64,000 bases of DNA from Achromobacter insuavis (GCF_902859645.1 NZ_CADIJR010000030.1:1-64000), one strand, 5' to 3'. Positions 28,612 to 37,272 are shown, counted from the first letter of the stretch. Notes: generated from the sequence alone by a model not told the origin. A program made the numbers and translations.

Positions 28612-29589
28612 TCATTCGTCCGTTTCGGGCCGCTTGCCGTAGCGCGCGGCCAGCACGCCGCAGACCATCAGCTGGATCTGGTGGAACAGCATCAGCGGCA
28701 GCACGATGGCGCCCACCGCGTGGCCGGCGAACAGCACCTGGGCCATCGGAATGCCGCTGGCCAGGCTCTTCTTGGAGCCGCAGAACAGCAGCGTGATGCG
28801 GTCGGGCAGGTTGAAGCCGAACATCCTGCCGGCCAGCGCCGACAGGCCCAGCGCCAGCGCCAGGATGACGGCGCAGCACACCACCAGGCCCAGCAGCGCC
28901 GGGATCGGCGTGGAACTCCACAGGCCTTCGTTGATGGCTTCCGAGAACGCCGTGTAGACCACCAGCAGGATCGAGCCCTGGTCGACGAACTTCAGCATCG
29001 CCTTGCGCTTGTGCACCCAGGCGCCGATCCAGCGGCGGGCGAACTGGCCCAGCACGAACGGCAGCAGCAGCTGCAGCATGATCTTGCCGACAGCGTCGAA
29101 CGAGATCGGCGCGCTGCCGGCGTTGGCGACCACGGTGCCCACCAGCAGCGGCGTCAGGAAAATGCCCAGCAGGCTCGAGGCCGAGGCGCTGCAGACCGCG
29201 GCCGGCACGTTGCCGCGCGCCATCGACGTGAAGGCGATGGCCGATTGCACGGTGGCGGGCAGGCAGCACAGGAACAGGATGCCGAGATACAGCTCGGGGG
29301 TGACCAGCGGTTCCAGCACCGGCTTGAGCGCCAGGCCCAGCAGCGGGAACATCAGGAAGGTGGCAGAGAAGATCGTGAGATGCAGCTTCCAGTGGGTGAG
29401 GCCGGCGATGATGGCCTCGCGCGACAGGCGCGCGCCGTGCAGGAAGAACAGCAGGCCGACCGCGATGTTGGTGATCCAGCCGAACACCACCACGCCCTGC
29501 CCGTGGGCGGGCACGATGCTGGCGATGATGACGGTGCAGATCAGGTAGAGGGTGAAGCGGTCGGGCAGGAGACGGACAAGGCGTGACAT
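28612..29589 (-). CDS. Bile acid:sodium symporter (BASS/YfeH-like) family transporter
   Basis: A 325-residue protein with about nine to ten membrane segments. Family traits: LPDRFTLYLICTVIIASIVPAHGQG at the N-terminus, the LPATVQSAIAFTSMARGNVPAAVCSASASSLLGIF crossover segment, and LFCGSKKSLASGIPMA. YfeH-type members are sodium-coupled anion transporters of mostly unknown substrate. It is alone between terminator-separated neighbours and downstream of the pdxA-like gene on the same strand with a 133-bp gap. Confidence 0.88.
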   Translation of the reverse strand: MSRLVRLLPDRFTLYLICTVIIASIVPAHGQGVVVFGWITNIAVGLLFFLHGARLSREAIIAGLTHWKLHLTIFSATFLMFPLLGLALKPVLEPLVTPELYLGILFLCCLPATVQSAIAFTSMARGNVPAAVCSASASSLLGIFLTPLLVGTVVANAGSAPISFDAVGKIMLQLLLPFVLGQFARRWIGAWVHKRKAMLKFVDQGSILLVVYTAFSEAINEGLWSSTPIPALLGLVVCCAVILALALGLSALAGRMFGFNLPDRITLLFCGSKKSLASGIPMAQVLFAGHAVGAIVLPLMLFHQIQLMVCGVLAARYGKRPETDE

Positions 29590-29722
29590 GGAGGGGGTAG
29601 GGGGATGACGGAAAGCGGCGGCGCGCCTGGCGCGCCGGAATCGGGGCGTATTGTAGACCCCGGGGGCTTGCGGGCCGCGGGCGGGCCGGGGCGGGTGTCC
29701 GCCTGTCGGGCCCCTTGGGGGC

Positions 29723-30703
29723 TCAGGGCGTCATGGCCAGCGCCAGATCGAACGCGGCGATCAGCGAGGCCTGGTCGGCCACGCCCTTGCCGGCGATGTC
29801 GAAGGCGGTGCCATGGTCGACGCTGGTGCGCACGAACGGCAGGCCGACGGTGACGTTGACACCATGGTCCACGCCCAGGTACTTCACCGGGATCAGGCCC
29901 TGGTCGTGGTACTGGGCCACCACGATGTCGAACTCGCCGCGGCGGGCCCGCATGAAGACCGTGTCGCCAGGCCACGGGCCGCTGGCGTCGATGCCTTCGT
30001 CGCGGGCGCGGCGGATGGCCGGCGCGATGACGTCGATGTCCTCGCGGCCGAACTTGCCGCCTTCGCCGGCGTGCGGGTTCAGGCCGGCCACCGCGACGCG
30101 CGGATGGGCGATGCCCATCTGGCGGCAGGCTCGGTCGGCCAGGCGCATGGCGGTCAGCTCGGCCTCGGGCGTGATGCGCGCCATGACGTCGGCGAGGGCC
30201 ACGTGGATGGTCACCAGCAGCACGCGCAGCTCGTCGTTGGCGAGCATCATGGCGAAGTCGTCGGTGCCCGAACGTTCCGCCAGGATCTCGGTGTGGCCGG
30301 GATAGTCGATGCCGGCCGCGTGCATGGACTGCTTGTTCAGCGGCGCGGTGACGATGGCGCGGATGCGGCCGGCCTGGGCGTCGTCGATGGCGGCGCAGAC
30401 GTAATCGTAGGCGGCGCGTCCGGCCGCGGCGTTGATCTGGCCGAAGGGCAGGTCGGGCGGCAGCGCGGGGCCACAGGCGATGACCTCGATGCGGCTGGCG
30501 TCGCCGCTGGCCAGGCCGGCGTGCGCGATCTCCGTGATCGCCAGGCGCGCGCCCAGCGCGCTCGCGGCGCGGCGCAGGGCGCCGGCATCGCCGTAGACCA
30601 CACAGGGCGCATTCAGGCCCTGGGCGCAGGCCTTGACGATGATTTCGGGGCCGATGCCGGCGGCATCCCCCATGGTGATGCCCACGGGCGGGGGAGTATT
30701 CAC
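29723..30703 (-). CDS. PdxA-family 4-phosphohydroxythreonine dehydrogenase, possibly PdxA2
   Basis: 326 residues. Motifs: GITMGDAAGIGPEI at the N-terminus, metal/substrate histidines in YPGHTEILAE, LVTIHVALADV and YHDQGLIPVK, AGLNPHAGE, and VDHGTAFDIAGKG at the end. PdxA oxidises 4-phosphohydroxy-L-threonine for vitamin B6 synthesis. PdxA2 paralogues act on 4-phosphothreonate or erythronate in sugar-acid catabolism. Canonical pdxA is usually linked to surA/ksgA, which is not so here, so a paralogue role is possible. The start is GTG 30703 (MNTPPPVGITMGD); the upstream frame overlaps the lipoprotein gene antisense of sense. Confidence 0.85.
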   Translation of the reverse strand: MNTPPPVGITMGDAAGIGPEIIVKACAQGLNAPCVVYGDAGALRRAASALGARLAITEIAHAGLASGDASRIEVIACGPALPPDLPFGQINAAAGRAAYDYVCAAIDDAQAGRIRAIVTAPLNKQSMHAAGIDYPGHTEILAERSGTDDFAMMLANDELRVLLVTIHVALADVMARITPEAELTAMRLADRACRQMGIAHPRVAVAGLNPHAGEGGKFGREDIDVIAPAIRRARDEGIDASGPWPGDTVFMRARRGEFDIVVAQYHDQGLIPVKYLGVDHGVNVTVGLPFVRTSVDHGTAFDIAGKGVADQASLIAAFDLALAMTP

Positions 30704-30717
30704 GATGTGTTTCCGGA

Positions 30718-31026
30718 TTACTGCTTGGCGTTCTTCGGCGGTTCGATCTCGCCGCATTCGAACGTGACCGTGGCGCGCTTGGAACCCAGGCCCGTGGCGT
30801 GATTGGACGTCACCGACGGCTTCTGCAGCTTGCGGCCGATGGACTGGCAATACTGGTCGGCGCGCTGCAGGGCCTGGTTCTTGATTTCGACCCAGGTCAG
30901 CAGCTGCGTGCCGGAGCTGTAGGTGACGCTGTAGCCATTCTTGCCGGTGGGCGTCACTTCGCTCATGCTGGAGCAGGCGGTCAGCAGGGCGAGCATGGCG
31001 GAGACGAAGGCAAGGCGTGCGAGCAT
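30718..31026 (-). CDS. Small lipoprotein of unknown function
   Basis: 102 residues. A signal peptide (MLARLAFVSAMLALLTAC) ends in a lipobox LLTAC, giving an acylated Cys18. The mature part is ~85 residues with two further cysteines (QYCQSIG and FECGEIE) that could form a disulfide. It is probably anchored in the outer membrane. It lies just upstream of the pdxA-like gene, but no functional tie is evident. Confidence 0.8.
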   Translation of the reverse strand: MLARLAFVSAMLALLTACSSMSEVTPTGKNGYSVTYSSGTQLLTWVEIKNQALQRADQYCQSIGRKLQKPSVTSNHATGLGSKRATVTFECGEIEPPKNAKQ

Positions 31027-31096
31027 GGGAGATCCGTAAAAGGCAATTGGCCAGATTACAACATTATGCCGCCCCCGCCGCGCGCCGGGGAGGGGC

Positions 31097-31555
31097 TCAG
31101 GGCGCGCCCACCGCGCTGCGGCGGTCGACCTTGCGGCTGAGCACGATGGAGGTCTGCGTCTGTTTCACGCCTTCGATCAGGCCGATGCGGTCGAGCAGCT
31201 CGTCGAGCTGTTCATGGGTTTCGCAGCGCAGGAAGATCAGGTAGTCATACGGGCCGCTGACCGAGGACACTTCTTCGACCTCGGGCATTTTCTCGAGCTC
31301 GCGGATGACCGCCGCCGGCGTCTTGGGCAGGACGCTGATGAAGCAGTAGGCGCGCACCGCGGCCTCTTCGAGCAGGCGGCCGAGCCGCACGCCGTAGCCC
31401 GCCACGATGCTCTCGCGCTCGAGCCGGGCGATGCGCGCCACCACGGTGGTGCGCGCCAGCCCCAGCTTGCGCGCCAGGATGGCGGCGGGTTCGCGGGCGT
31501 TGGCCTGCAGCAGGCTGAGCAGTTGCCGGTCGATGGCGTCTAGGCGTTCGTTCAT
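31097..31555 (-). CDS. Lrp/AsnC-family transcriptional regulator
   Basis: A 152-residue protein. The N-terminal HTH reads LDAIDRQLLSLLQANAREPAAILARKLGLARTTVVARIARLE. The C-terminal RAM domain carries EVSSVSGPYDYLIFLRCETHEQLDELLDRIGLIEGV. It likely senses an amino acid. ATG at 31555 (MNERLDAID) fits the family better than 31567. It has no divergent partner; the next gene on its left runs in the same direction. Confidence 0.92.
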   Translation of the reverse strand: MNERLDAIDRQLLSLLQANAREPAAILARKLGLARTTVVARIARLERESIVAGYGVRLGRLLEEAAVRAYCFISVLPKTPAAVIRELEKMPEVEEVSSVSGPYDYLIFLRCETHEQLDELLDRIGLIEGVKQTQTSIVLSRKVDRRSAVGAP

Positions 31556-31600
31556 GCGCCCGACCATACAGGGGCGGCGCGGCGCAAGTCAATGCGCGGC

Positions 31601-32212
31601 TCAGCCGTCGGATTCGGGCGGAATGCCGCCTTGATAGACGCGGCCGTCGAAGGCAAAGCGGGTGATGCTCCGGGAAGGCGCGTCGAAGACCCGGTCGCGG
31701 CGCGCGGCGTCCGCCTCGCGCGCCGATGCCAGCGTGAAGCGGCAGAGGTCGGCGGCGCTGTCGTAGCGGGCCTCGCGCACCAGGTCGCTGACGCCGAACT
31801 CCTGCACATGATGGGCGAACTCGCGCAGCTGCTCCATTTCGTGGAAGGCGCCGCGGTCGCTGACCAGCCGCATGCCGAACTTGTGCTCTTCCAGGGCGGC
31901 GGGCGGGGCGGCCGGCGCTGGCGTGAGGGTGGACGCATCGGAGGCGCCGTAGTCGAAGCGCGCGCCGGCCTCGCGCATGGCCGCCAGCACGCCTTGCCAG
32001 GCCGTCTCGTCCAGCGTCAGGCGGGCGGCCATGCCCAGCAGTCGCTGCTGCCCCAGCGCGCGCGGCTGCGGGCCGCCGACATAGCTGGACCAGGGCACGG
32101 CGGCGTCCAGGCCGGCCAACTCGGCCATCTGCGCATCGCTGTATCCCAGCCGTTCCTGCAGCCGCCGCAGCGAAGCCGCGTCGGGGGGCACATAGTCGTG
32201 GATCGTCTTCAT
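31601..32212 (-). CDS. Unknown protein with XRE-like N-terminus
   Basis: 203 residues. Residues 8-75 resemble a helix-turn-helix region (LRRLQERLGYSDAQMAELAGLD) followed by a Pro/Ala linker. The C-terminal ~95 residues (EEHKFGMRLVSDRGAFHEMEQLREFAHHVQEFG) match nothing I know. The ATG at 32212 has GGAG eight bases upstream, favouring it over GTG at 32218. It may be a DNA-binding accessory protein; function not assigned. Confidence 0.6.
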   Translation of the reverse strand: MKTIHDYVPPDAASLRRLQERLGYSDAQMAELAGLDAAVPWSSYVGGPQPRALGQQRLLGMAARLTLDETAWQGVLAAMREAGARFDYGASDASTLTPAPAAPPAALEEHKFGMRLVSDRGAFHEMEQLREFAHHVQEFGVSDLVREARYDSAADLCRFTLASAREADAARRDRVFDAPSRSITRFAFDGRVYQGGIPPESDG

Positions 32213-32332
32213 GGACACGCTCCGTTTACGCCGCGCTACGCTTGATGCTAGCGCGCACGGCGGCGCTTGCCCAGCGGGCCGGCCGGCCCATGCTAGGATT
32301 TGCGCCGATATTCATTGCCAGGAGGCTTTTCC

Positions 32333-32578
32333 ATGGACATCCAGGAACAAATCGCGGTCATCGTGCATACCATTTCGCACCAGGGCGGCCGCATCGACGC
32401 GCTCAACTCGGCGCTGCTGACGATGCTGCACCTGGCCAAGGGCTCGCCCGGCCTGCGCGAGGCGATCGAGGCGCAGCTGGAGCAGAACTATTCCAGCCTG
32501 CTGGCCCGTTCGGAAAACCCGCAATACGTGGCGGGCTTCGAAAGCGTGCGCGACCAGATCATCGCCGCGCTGAAGTAG
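32333..32578 (+). CDS. Small helical protein of unknown function
   Basis: 81 residues (MDIQEQIAVIVHTISHQGGRIDALNSALLTML), mostly amphipathic helix with no signal or membrane segment. AGGAGG is ideally placed before the ATG, which makes it a real gene. It is divergent from the XRE-like gene and followed at 27 bp by a paired DnaA-box-like repeat. Confidence 0.75.
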   Translation: MDIQEQIAVIVHTISHQGGRIDALNSALLTMLHLAKGSPGLREAIEAQLEQNYSSLLARSENPQYVAGFESVRDQIIAALK

Positions 32579-32604
32579 CCGCCGGCCGCCCGCGGCCTGT
32601 CGAA

Positions 32605-32640
32605 GTTACCCACAACTTCTGTGGACAAGCCTTGGGATAG
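32605..32640 (+). repeat. Paired DnaA-box-like repeat, copy 1
   Basis: TTACCCACA and TGTGGACAA face each other across five bases (ACTTC), followed by GCCTTGGGATAG. Each half differs by one base from the DnaA box TTATCCACA. The arms and 3' tail recur exactly at 37273-37308, while the five-base spacer differs. Confidence 0.7.
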
Positions 32641-32775
32641 CGCGGGCATAGAAAGCCTTTTTCCTTTAATTACAACGGCTTGCAAAGTGCGATCAAAGGC
32701 GGCGCCAAAACCGCCTGTGTTCGCCGCGCGACAGGGGCCGGCAGAGGTCCCGCAAGCCGGGTAATATGCCGCCCC

Positions 32776-33048
32776 ATGCGGAATCAGTATCCATTGGAAT
32801 ACCGGAATCGTGGCCTCGCGGCCCGGGTTTCGGAAGCGGCAAAGCTGGCGGCGTTCGACCCCGGCAAACTCTCCCCCGAGGCGCGTCAGAGCTGGGAGCG
32901 CCTGGGCCATGGCTTCAAGGCCTGGCACGACTTCGACCAGCGTCATCCCATCCTGCGGCGGCTGGCCCTGCTGCCGTTCATCGGTCCGCTGTATCGCAAG
33001 GCGCGCCGCCGGCACGTGTTGCGCGCCAGCGGCAAGCTGGTCTTCTGA
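32776..33048 (+). CDS. Short basic protein of unknown function
   Basis: 90 residues (MRNQYPLEYRNRGLAARVSEAAKLAAF), ending in a basic segment GPLYRKARRRHVLRASGKLVF. No domain is recognised. There is no obvious ribosome binding site before the ATG. Support comes from G/C third-position bias and from its fitting between neighbours, with its stop 12 bp from the convergent DedA gene. Confidence 0.5.
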   Translation: MRNQYPLEYRNRGLAARVSEAAKLAAFDPGKLSPEARQSWERLGHGFKAWHDFDQRHPILRRLALLPFIGPLYRKARRRHVLRASGKLVF

Positions 33049-33060
33049 GCGGCGCGCCGG

Positions 33061-33627
33061 TCACCGGCGCCGCCGCCGCGCAAACAGCCAGTAGGCCAGC
33101 CAGGTCGCCACGCCGATCACGGCGGCCACCGCCAGCTTGGTTTCCACGCCATGCAGACGACCGAGCAGGGACTCGATCGTCTGCCCGAACACATATCCCA
33201 CCAGGCTGAAGCACACCGCCCAGATCGCGGCCGCGATGGCGTTGAGCACCAGAAAGCGCAGCGAGGACACCTGCGAGACCCCCAGCGCCACCGGACCGAC
33301 CGTGCGCAGTCCATACAGAAAGCGCAACGCCAGGATGAAGCCGTGCGGATAGCGGTCGACCGCCGCCAGCGCTTTGCTGAACGCGGGCTGGGCGCGGACC
33401 CGCCGCACGTAGCGATGCTCGCGGTAGCGGCGGCCCAGATAGAACAAGGCCTGGTCGGCGATGAACGAGCCGGCGAACGCGCACAGCATCACGTAGGGCA
33501 GGTGCAGCAGGCGCTGATGCGACAGGAAGCCCGCCAGCACCACCACGCTTTCGCCCTCGAGCAGGGTGCCACCCAGCACCGCCCACAGGCCGTAGTCGAC
33601 GATGAATTGATGCAGGTGTGGATTCAT
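33061..33627 (-). CDS. DedA-family membrane protein
   Basis: 188 residues with five hydrophobic segments and the DedA/SNARE-associated core LLEGESVVVLAGFLSHQ and FLYGLRTVGPVALGVSQVSSLRFLVLNAIAAAIWA. DedA proteins are undecaprenyl-phosphate or lipid flippases and affect membrane homeostasis. The ATG overlaps the upstream MocR gene's stop by four bases (ATGA), so the two are one leftward unit. Confidence 0.9.
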   Translation of the reverse strand: MNPHLHQFIVDYGLWAVLGGTLLEGESVVVLAGFLSHQRLLHLPYVMLCAFAGSFIADQALFYLGRRYREHRYVRRVRAQPAFSKALAAVDRYPHGFILALRFLYGLRTVGPVALGVSQVSSLRFLVLNAIAAAIWAVCFSLVGYVFGQTIESLLGRLHGVETKLAVAAVIGVATWLAYWLFARRRRR

Positions 33628-35063
33628 GCCTGGCGCTCGCCGACGATGCGTGCCAGCGTCACCAGCGCCCGCGCGATCTCGGGCGTGTGGCGTTGCCCGC
33701 AACTGATGCGCAGGAAGTGGTTGTAGCGCGCGCCGTTGGAGAACATGGCGCCGGGCGCCACGCGGATGCCCTGCTGCAGCGCGGCCTCGAAGACATCCAG
33801 TCCCGAGCGGCCGTCCGGCATCTCCAGCCACAGCAGCATGCCGCCGGTCGGCATGCTGAGGCGGGTGCCGCGCGGGAAGTGCGCCGCGATGACTTCGGCG
33901 GTCTGCTCGCGCTGCGTCTTCAATTGCCGGCGCAGCCGCGCCAGGTGCCGGTCGTAGGCGCGCGATCCGAGGTATTCGGCCACGGCGATCTGCGCCAGCG
34001 GTTCGTTGGGCCGGCTCTGCGCGAATTTCAGCATGGCGATGCGCGCCTTCCAGCGGCCGCCCAGCAGCCAGCCCAGCCGCATGCCCGGCGCCAGCGTCTT
34101 GTGCAGCGACGAGCAGTAGATGACGTTGCCGGTCGGGTCCCAGGACTTGGCCGCGGCCAGCGGCGTGTCGTCGTCGTTCAGCGCGCCATAGGTGTCATCC
34201 TCGATCAGCGGCACCTGCTGGCGTTCGCACAGGGCCACTAGGCGCGCCTTCTCGGCGTCGGGCATGACGCAGCCCAGCGGGTTCTGGAAGTTCGGCACCA
34301 CCACCACCGCGCGGATGTTGCCGTGGGTCTGGAACGCCAGGTCCAGCGCCTCGATCGACAGGCCGTGCTGCGGACTGGTGGGAATCTCCAGCGCGCGCAT
34401 GCCCAGGCTTTCGAGGATCTGCAGCAGGCCGAAGTAGGTCGGCGACTCCACCGCGATGGTGTCGCCCGGGCGGGCCACGGCGCGCAGCGCCAGGTTCAGC
34501 GCCTCGATGCAGCCATGCGTGACGATGACGTCATCGGGCGTGGCGTTGATGCCGTTGGCCAGCGCGCGCCGCGCCAGCACCGTGCGCAGTTCGGGATGGC
34601 CCTGCGGCGGCACCGGGCTGACCAGCACCTGGGGCGACTGCCGCAGCGCGCGGATCATGGCCTGCTTCAGGTCTTCCATCGGATAGGCTTCCGGCACCGC
34701 CGCGGCCAGCGCGAAGTTGGCGCTGACGGGATGGGCCTCGCACTTGGCGATGAAGTCCGACACGCGGTCATGGATGCCGACGTACTGGGCCGTGCCCAGC
34801 GCCTGGCGGATGTCCGGCTCGTTGACGGGGGGAATGCTGTTGCGGCGCGGCTTGAGGACGAAGTAGCCGGACCGGGGACGGGCCTCGATCAGGCCGTCGT
34901 CCTCGAGCAGGCGGCAGGCCTGCAGCGCGGTCGAGAGGCTGACGTGGTGGGTGCGCACCAGGGTGCGCACGGACGGCATGCGCTGGTCGGGGGCCAGGAC
35001 CCCGGTCTGGATGGCGCGCCGGTAGTGGTTCGCCAGGCGTAGGTATAGCGGTTGCGGGTCCAT
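33624..35063 (-). CDS. MocR-type GntR regulator with aminotransferase domain
   Basis: 479 residues. The N-terminal GntR winged helix (PLYLRLANHYRRAIQTGVLAPDQRMPSVRTLV) is joined by a linker to a fold-type I aminotransferase domain with the PLP lysine in SSLHKTLAPGMRLGW and the substrate arginine in FLRISCG. MocR proteins are regulators that sense PLP or amino-compound adducts. It is translationally coupled to dedA downstream, and the divergent gene at 35233 may be a target. Confidence 0.92.
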   Translation of the reverse strand: MDPQPLYLRLANHYRRAIQTGVLAPDQRMPSVRTLVRTHHVSLSTALQACRLLEDDGLIEARPRSGYFVLKPRRNSIPPVNEPDIRQALGTAQYVGIHDRVSDFIAKCEAHPVSANFALAAAVPEAYPMEDLKQAMIRALRQSPQVLVSPVPPQGHPELRTVLARRALANGINATPDDVIVTHGCIEALNLALRAVARPGDTIAVESPTYFGLLQILESLGMRALEIPTSPQHGLSIEALDLAFQTHGNIRAVVVVPNFQNPLGCVMPDAEKARLVALCERQQVPLIEDDTYGALNDDDTPLAAAKSWDPTGNVIYCSSLHKTLAPGMRLGWLLGGRWKARIAMLKFAQSRPNEPLAQIAVAEYLGSRAYDRHLARLRRQLKTQREQTAEVIAAHFPRGTRLSMPTGGMLLWLEMPDGRSGLDVFEAALQQGIRVAPGAMFSNGARYNHFLRISCGQRHTPEIARALVTLARIVGERQA

Positions 35064-35232
35064 GCGCCGATCATGCTCCCCGAGGTTGGGTTGAGGGTAG
35101 GCACAGATTCACGCAAAGTACACCATAACAGAGCGGAAATCGAGAACCTGCATCGGTACAGAAAGTCAGATTGTGTGGCTGTTGCGCAAAACAGGGCGGG
35201 CGCAGACTGTGGGCGTCAGATTGGAGATGACC

Positions 35233-35613
35233 ATGGCCCTTTTTCCCGCCCCCGAACCGCGTTCGCAACGTATTGATCTGCTGGCCGGCGCCAGCCGCCA
35301 GGTGCGCCTGCGCGGCGGGGCGCTCATCGTCTGCACCAGCGGCAGCCTGATGGTGGCCGAGCCGCCGTACCGCTCGGATATGCCGCCAGGCCGGTATTTG
35401 CCGCCGCCGATGCGCCTGAACGCGGGTGAAAGCCATTGCCTGCCGGAAGGCGGTCCGTTGACGCTGACGGCGGTCGGCCAGGCGCAGGCGATCTGCCTGG
35501 ATCCGCCCGGGCTGCTGGCGCGCGTCGCGGCCATCGCAACGGGTTTTTTTGGCTCGGAAAGCAAAAATAATCGGCCCAATTCGCTGGGTGCGCTGCACAA
35601 GATTTCAAAATGA
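35233..35613 (+). CDS. Small unknown protein, DUF2917-like
   Basis: 126 residues (MALFPAPEPRSQRIDLLAGASRQVRLRGGALIVCTSGSLMV). The beta-rich pattern LRGGALIVCTSGSLMV ... LNAGESHCLPEGG resembles the DUF2917 cupin-like family, but the match is loose. ATG at 35233 has GGAG six bases upstream; ATG at 35227 is too close to it. It is divergent from the MocR gene and lies 20 bp upstream of tRNA-fMet. Confidence 0.55.
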   Translation: MALFPAPEPRSQRIDLLAGASRQVRLRGGALIVCTSGSLMVAEPPYRSDMPPGRYLPPPMRLNAGESHCLPEGGPLTLTAVGQAQAICLDPPGLLARVAAIATGFFGSESKNNRPNSLGALHKISK

Positions 35614-35633
35614 TGTATGATTCACACATCAGA

Positions 35634-35710
<77 letters not shown>

Positions 35711-35719
35711 GCATTCGAA

Positions 35720-35752
35720 GCCTTGATTTCATGACGAAATCAAGGCTTTTTT
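35720..35752 (+). terminator. Terminator after tRNA-fMet
   Basis: GCCTTGATTTC and GAAATCAAGGC form an 11-bp perfect stem around ATGAC and are followed by T6. Confidence 0.95.
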
Positions 35753-35780
35753 GCTTTCTGGCGCGCGCCGTCGGTGCGAA

Positions 35781-36281
35781 TCAGAACCTGGCTTTTGCCG
35801 GCGGCGTGTAGGCAGGCCCTGGAGATGGACTTGCATCGTCAAGCGAAACCGGTTCGATATTGTGCAGGTCGAGCTGCTCGAAGACCGATTTGCCGGATTT
35901 GAGATTCAGTCTGGCAGGAAACAGCTTGTCCAGTTCGTCGTTGCGCCAGATCACCTCTCCAGGCCTCACGTGCAGGCTGGCCAATACGCCCGACGCGAAG
36001 TTCAGGACGCCCCAGCCACGGTCATTCGCTTCACTTTCCGCATCCACCATCAGCGTGTACACGTGCTTGGGCTCCGACGCGTGGCGCATCAACATGATGG
36101 GTATCTTCTCGACCTCGGCATACGCAAAGGTCACGGTGTCGAGATCATCCTGTGCCGTCTCGAAATCGAGTCCGGTGCGACGCAACGCTTCGCCGGACAA
36201 GCTGAGCATGACGGCGGGATACCAGATGGGGACGGTTCGCCGGCGAGCGGGAGGTACGTGTTCAATGGTCAAAAGACGCAT
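35781..36281 (-). CDS. Unknown protein, accessory pair gene 2
   Basis: 166 residues (MRLLTIEHVPPARRRTVPIWYPAVMLSLSGEALRRTG), mixed alpha/beta in appearance, ending in a Pro-rich tail. No domain is recognised. Base composition is visibly less GC-rich than its neighbours. It overlaps the upstream gene by 13 bases, so the two form a unit. It lies between tRNA-fMet and the conserved flavoprotein region, a typical site for acquired genes. Confidence 0.65.
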   Translation of the reverse strand: MRLLTIEHVPPARRRTVPIWYPAVMLSLSGEALRRTGLDFETAQDDLDTVTFAYAEVEKIPIMLMRHASEPKHVYTLMVDAESEANDRGWGVLNFASGVLASLHVRPGEVIWRNDELDKLFPARLNLKSGKSVFEQLDLHNIEPVSLDDASPSPGPAYTPPAKARF

Positions 36282-36655
36282 GATGCTGCCCCGAGGTTGG
36301 CGGGTTGTGTGTAGGCAACCTTCCTCATGCTAACCGGAATCATGACAAATCCGGACTTCGCGGCTGCCTGGGCCTGTCCCTGGTACCAGTAGGCAACGGC
36401 CAGGGTGCTGGTGCCCGGCGTGGGCGGGATGTCGGTTTCGAATTCGATCCCATCGTCGCCGGCAGGCAGGGGGCCGAGGTATGCCTTGACGGAAGCAATT
36501 CCGGTGAGGAAGGCTCCTGTCCCCCAGACTTCCTTGCTGTGAGTCTGGTGGAAGGCGACGTCGAGTCGTTGTGTCGAACTGGCCAGACGATGGTAGAGAG
36601 GCATGGGCGGCGCTTGTGGGGAGTGGAGATCGCATGCAGCGGAGGTCGTCGCCAC
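36269..36655 (-). CDS. Unknown protein, accessory pair gene 1, N-terminus uncertain
   Basis: Up to 128 residues from GTG 36655. The segment AIVVATTSAACDL just at the start looks like the end of a lipoprotein signal peptide (lipobox SAAC), but an in-frame TGA lies 8 codons upstream of the GTG, so the signal appears incomplete. A separate signal-like peptide (MKKTATVVAVLLEAPVAAP) starts at 36795 in another frame. Either the real start is ATG 36604 (MPLYHRLASS) or the gene has lost its 5' end. The remainder (AYLGPLPAGDDGIEFETDIPPTPG) is unrecognised. Confidence 0.5.
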   Translation of the reverse strand: MATTSAACDLHSPQAPPMPLYHRLASSTQRLDVAFHQTHSKEVWGTGAFLTGIASVKAYLGPLPAGDDGIEFETDIPPTPGTSTLAVAYWYQGQAQAAAKSGFVMIPVSMRKVAYTQPANLGAASCVF

Positions 36656-36766
36656 TACGATAGCTGCTGTGTGACTTCACAGGATCGACCTGCGGCGCAG
36701 AATCAGCACGGTTCCGTGGATGGCCGGCGTACGGCTCTCGGCGCCGCCACCGGCGCTTCCAGGAGG

Positions 36767-36792
36767 ACCGCGACGACCGTCGCGGTTTTTTT
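36767..36792 (+). terminator. Strong orphan terminator hairpin
   Basis: ACCGCGAC and GTCGCGGT pair around GACC and are followed by T7. No recognised rightward gene ends just before it, since the gene pair to its left runs leftward. It may end an unseen transcript, or be the coding start of a lost gene (it coincides with the MKKTATVV frame). Confidence 0.6.
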
Positions 36793-36923
36793 CATCTCTC
36801 GCTTGCCCTGCATCAAGCCGGCGTTCCAGCCCGGAGTTTCCCGGGGGCGCGGGCCCGCACAGGTGGCGGACGCTGCGCTACCATGGCTCAAGCGCGCGAG
36901 TCCGCCGCACACGAGGAGGGTCC

Positions 36924-37268
36924 ATGGGCACGGCAAAATACGATCATCCCGGCTACGTCGCCGATACCGGCAGCGAAGGCAAGTACCACGTGGGCATCTG
37001 GTGCCCGCACGGCTATCCGGCCCACATTCACATCGGGCGGCCCGCCGAACGCGGCGATCCCCAGGCGCTGCTGCGGCTGCGCATTCCCGATGGCGTGTTC
37101 CAGTCGCTGCCGGACGATCCCGAAACCCTGTGCCGCCGCGCAATGGGGCAGGCGCTGGGATCGGGCCTGCTGCGCTCGGTCGCGGTCGACGGCGAATACC
37201 AGGAATTGCGTTTCCAGCTCGATGCCGAACCCTGGTCCGGGCCGATGCAGGCCGCCGGCAACGCCTAG
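36924..37268 (+). CDS. Small unknown protein
   Basis: 114 residues (MGTAKYDHPGYVADTGSEGKYHVGIWCPHGYPAHIHIG), with a His/Tyr/Cys-rich N-terminal third (WCPHGYPAHIHIG) that could bind metal. No family is recognised. GAGGAGGG is well placed before the ATG, supporting a real gene. A paired DnaA-box-like repeat begins 5 bp after the stop. Confidence 0.7.
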   Translation: MGTAKYDHPGYVADTGSEGKYHVGIWCPHGYPAHIHIGRPAERGDPQALLRLRIPDGVFQSLPDDPETLCRRAMGQALGSGLLRSVAVDGEYQELRFQLDAEPWSGPMQAAGNA

Positions 37269-37272
37269 CGCA

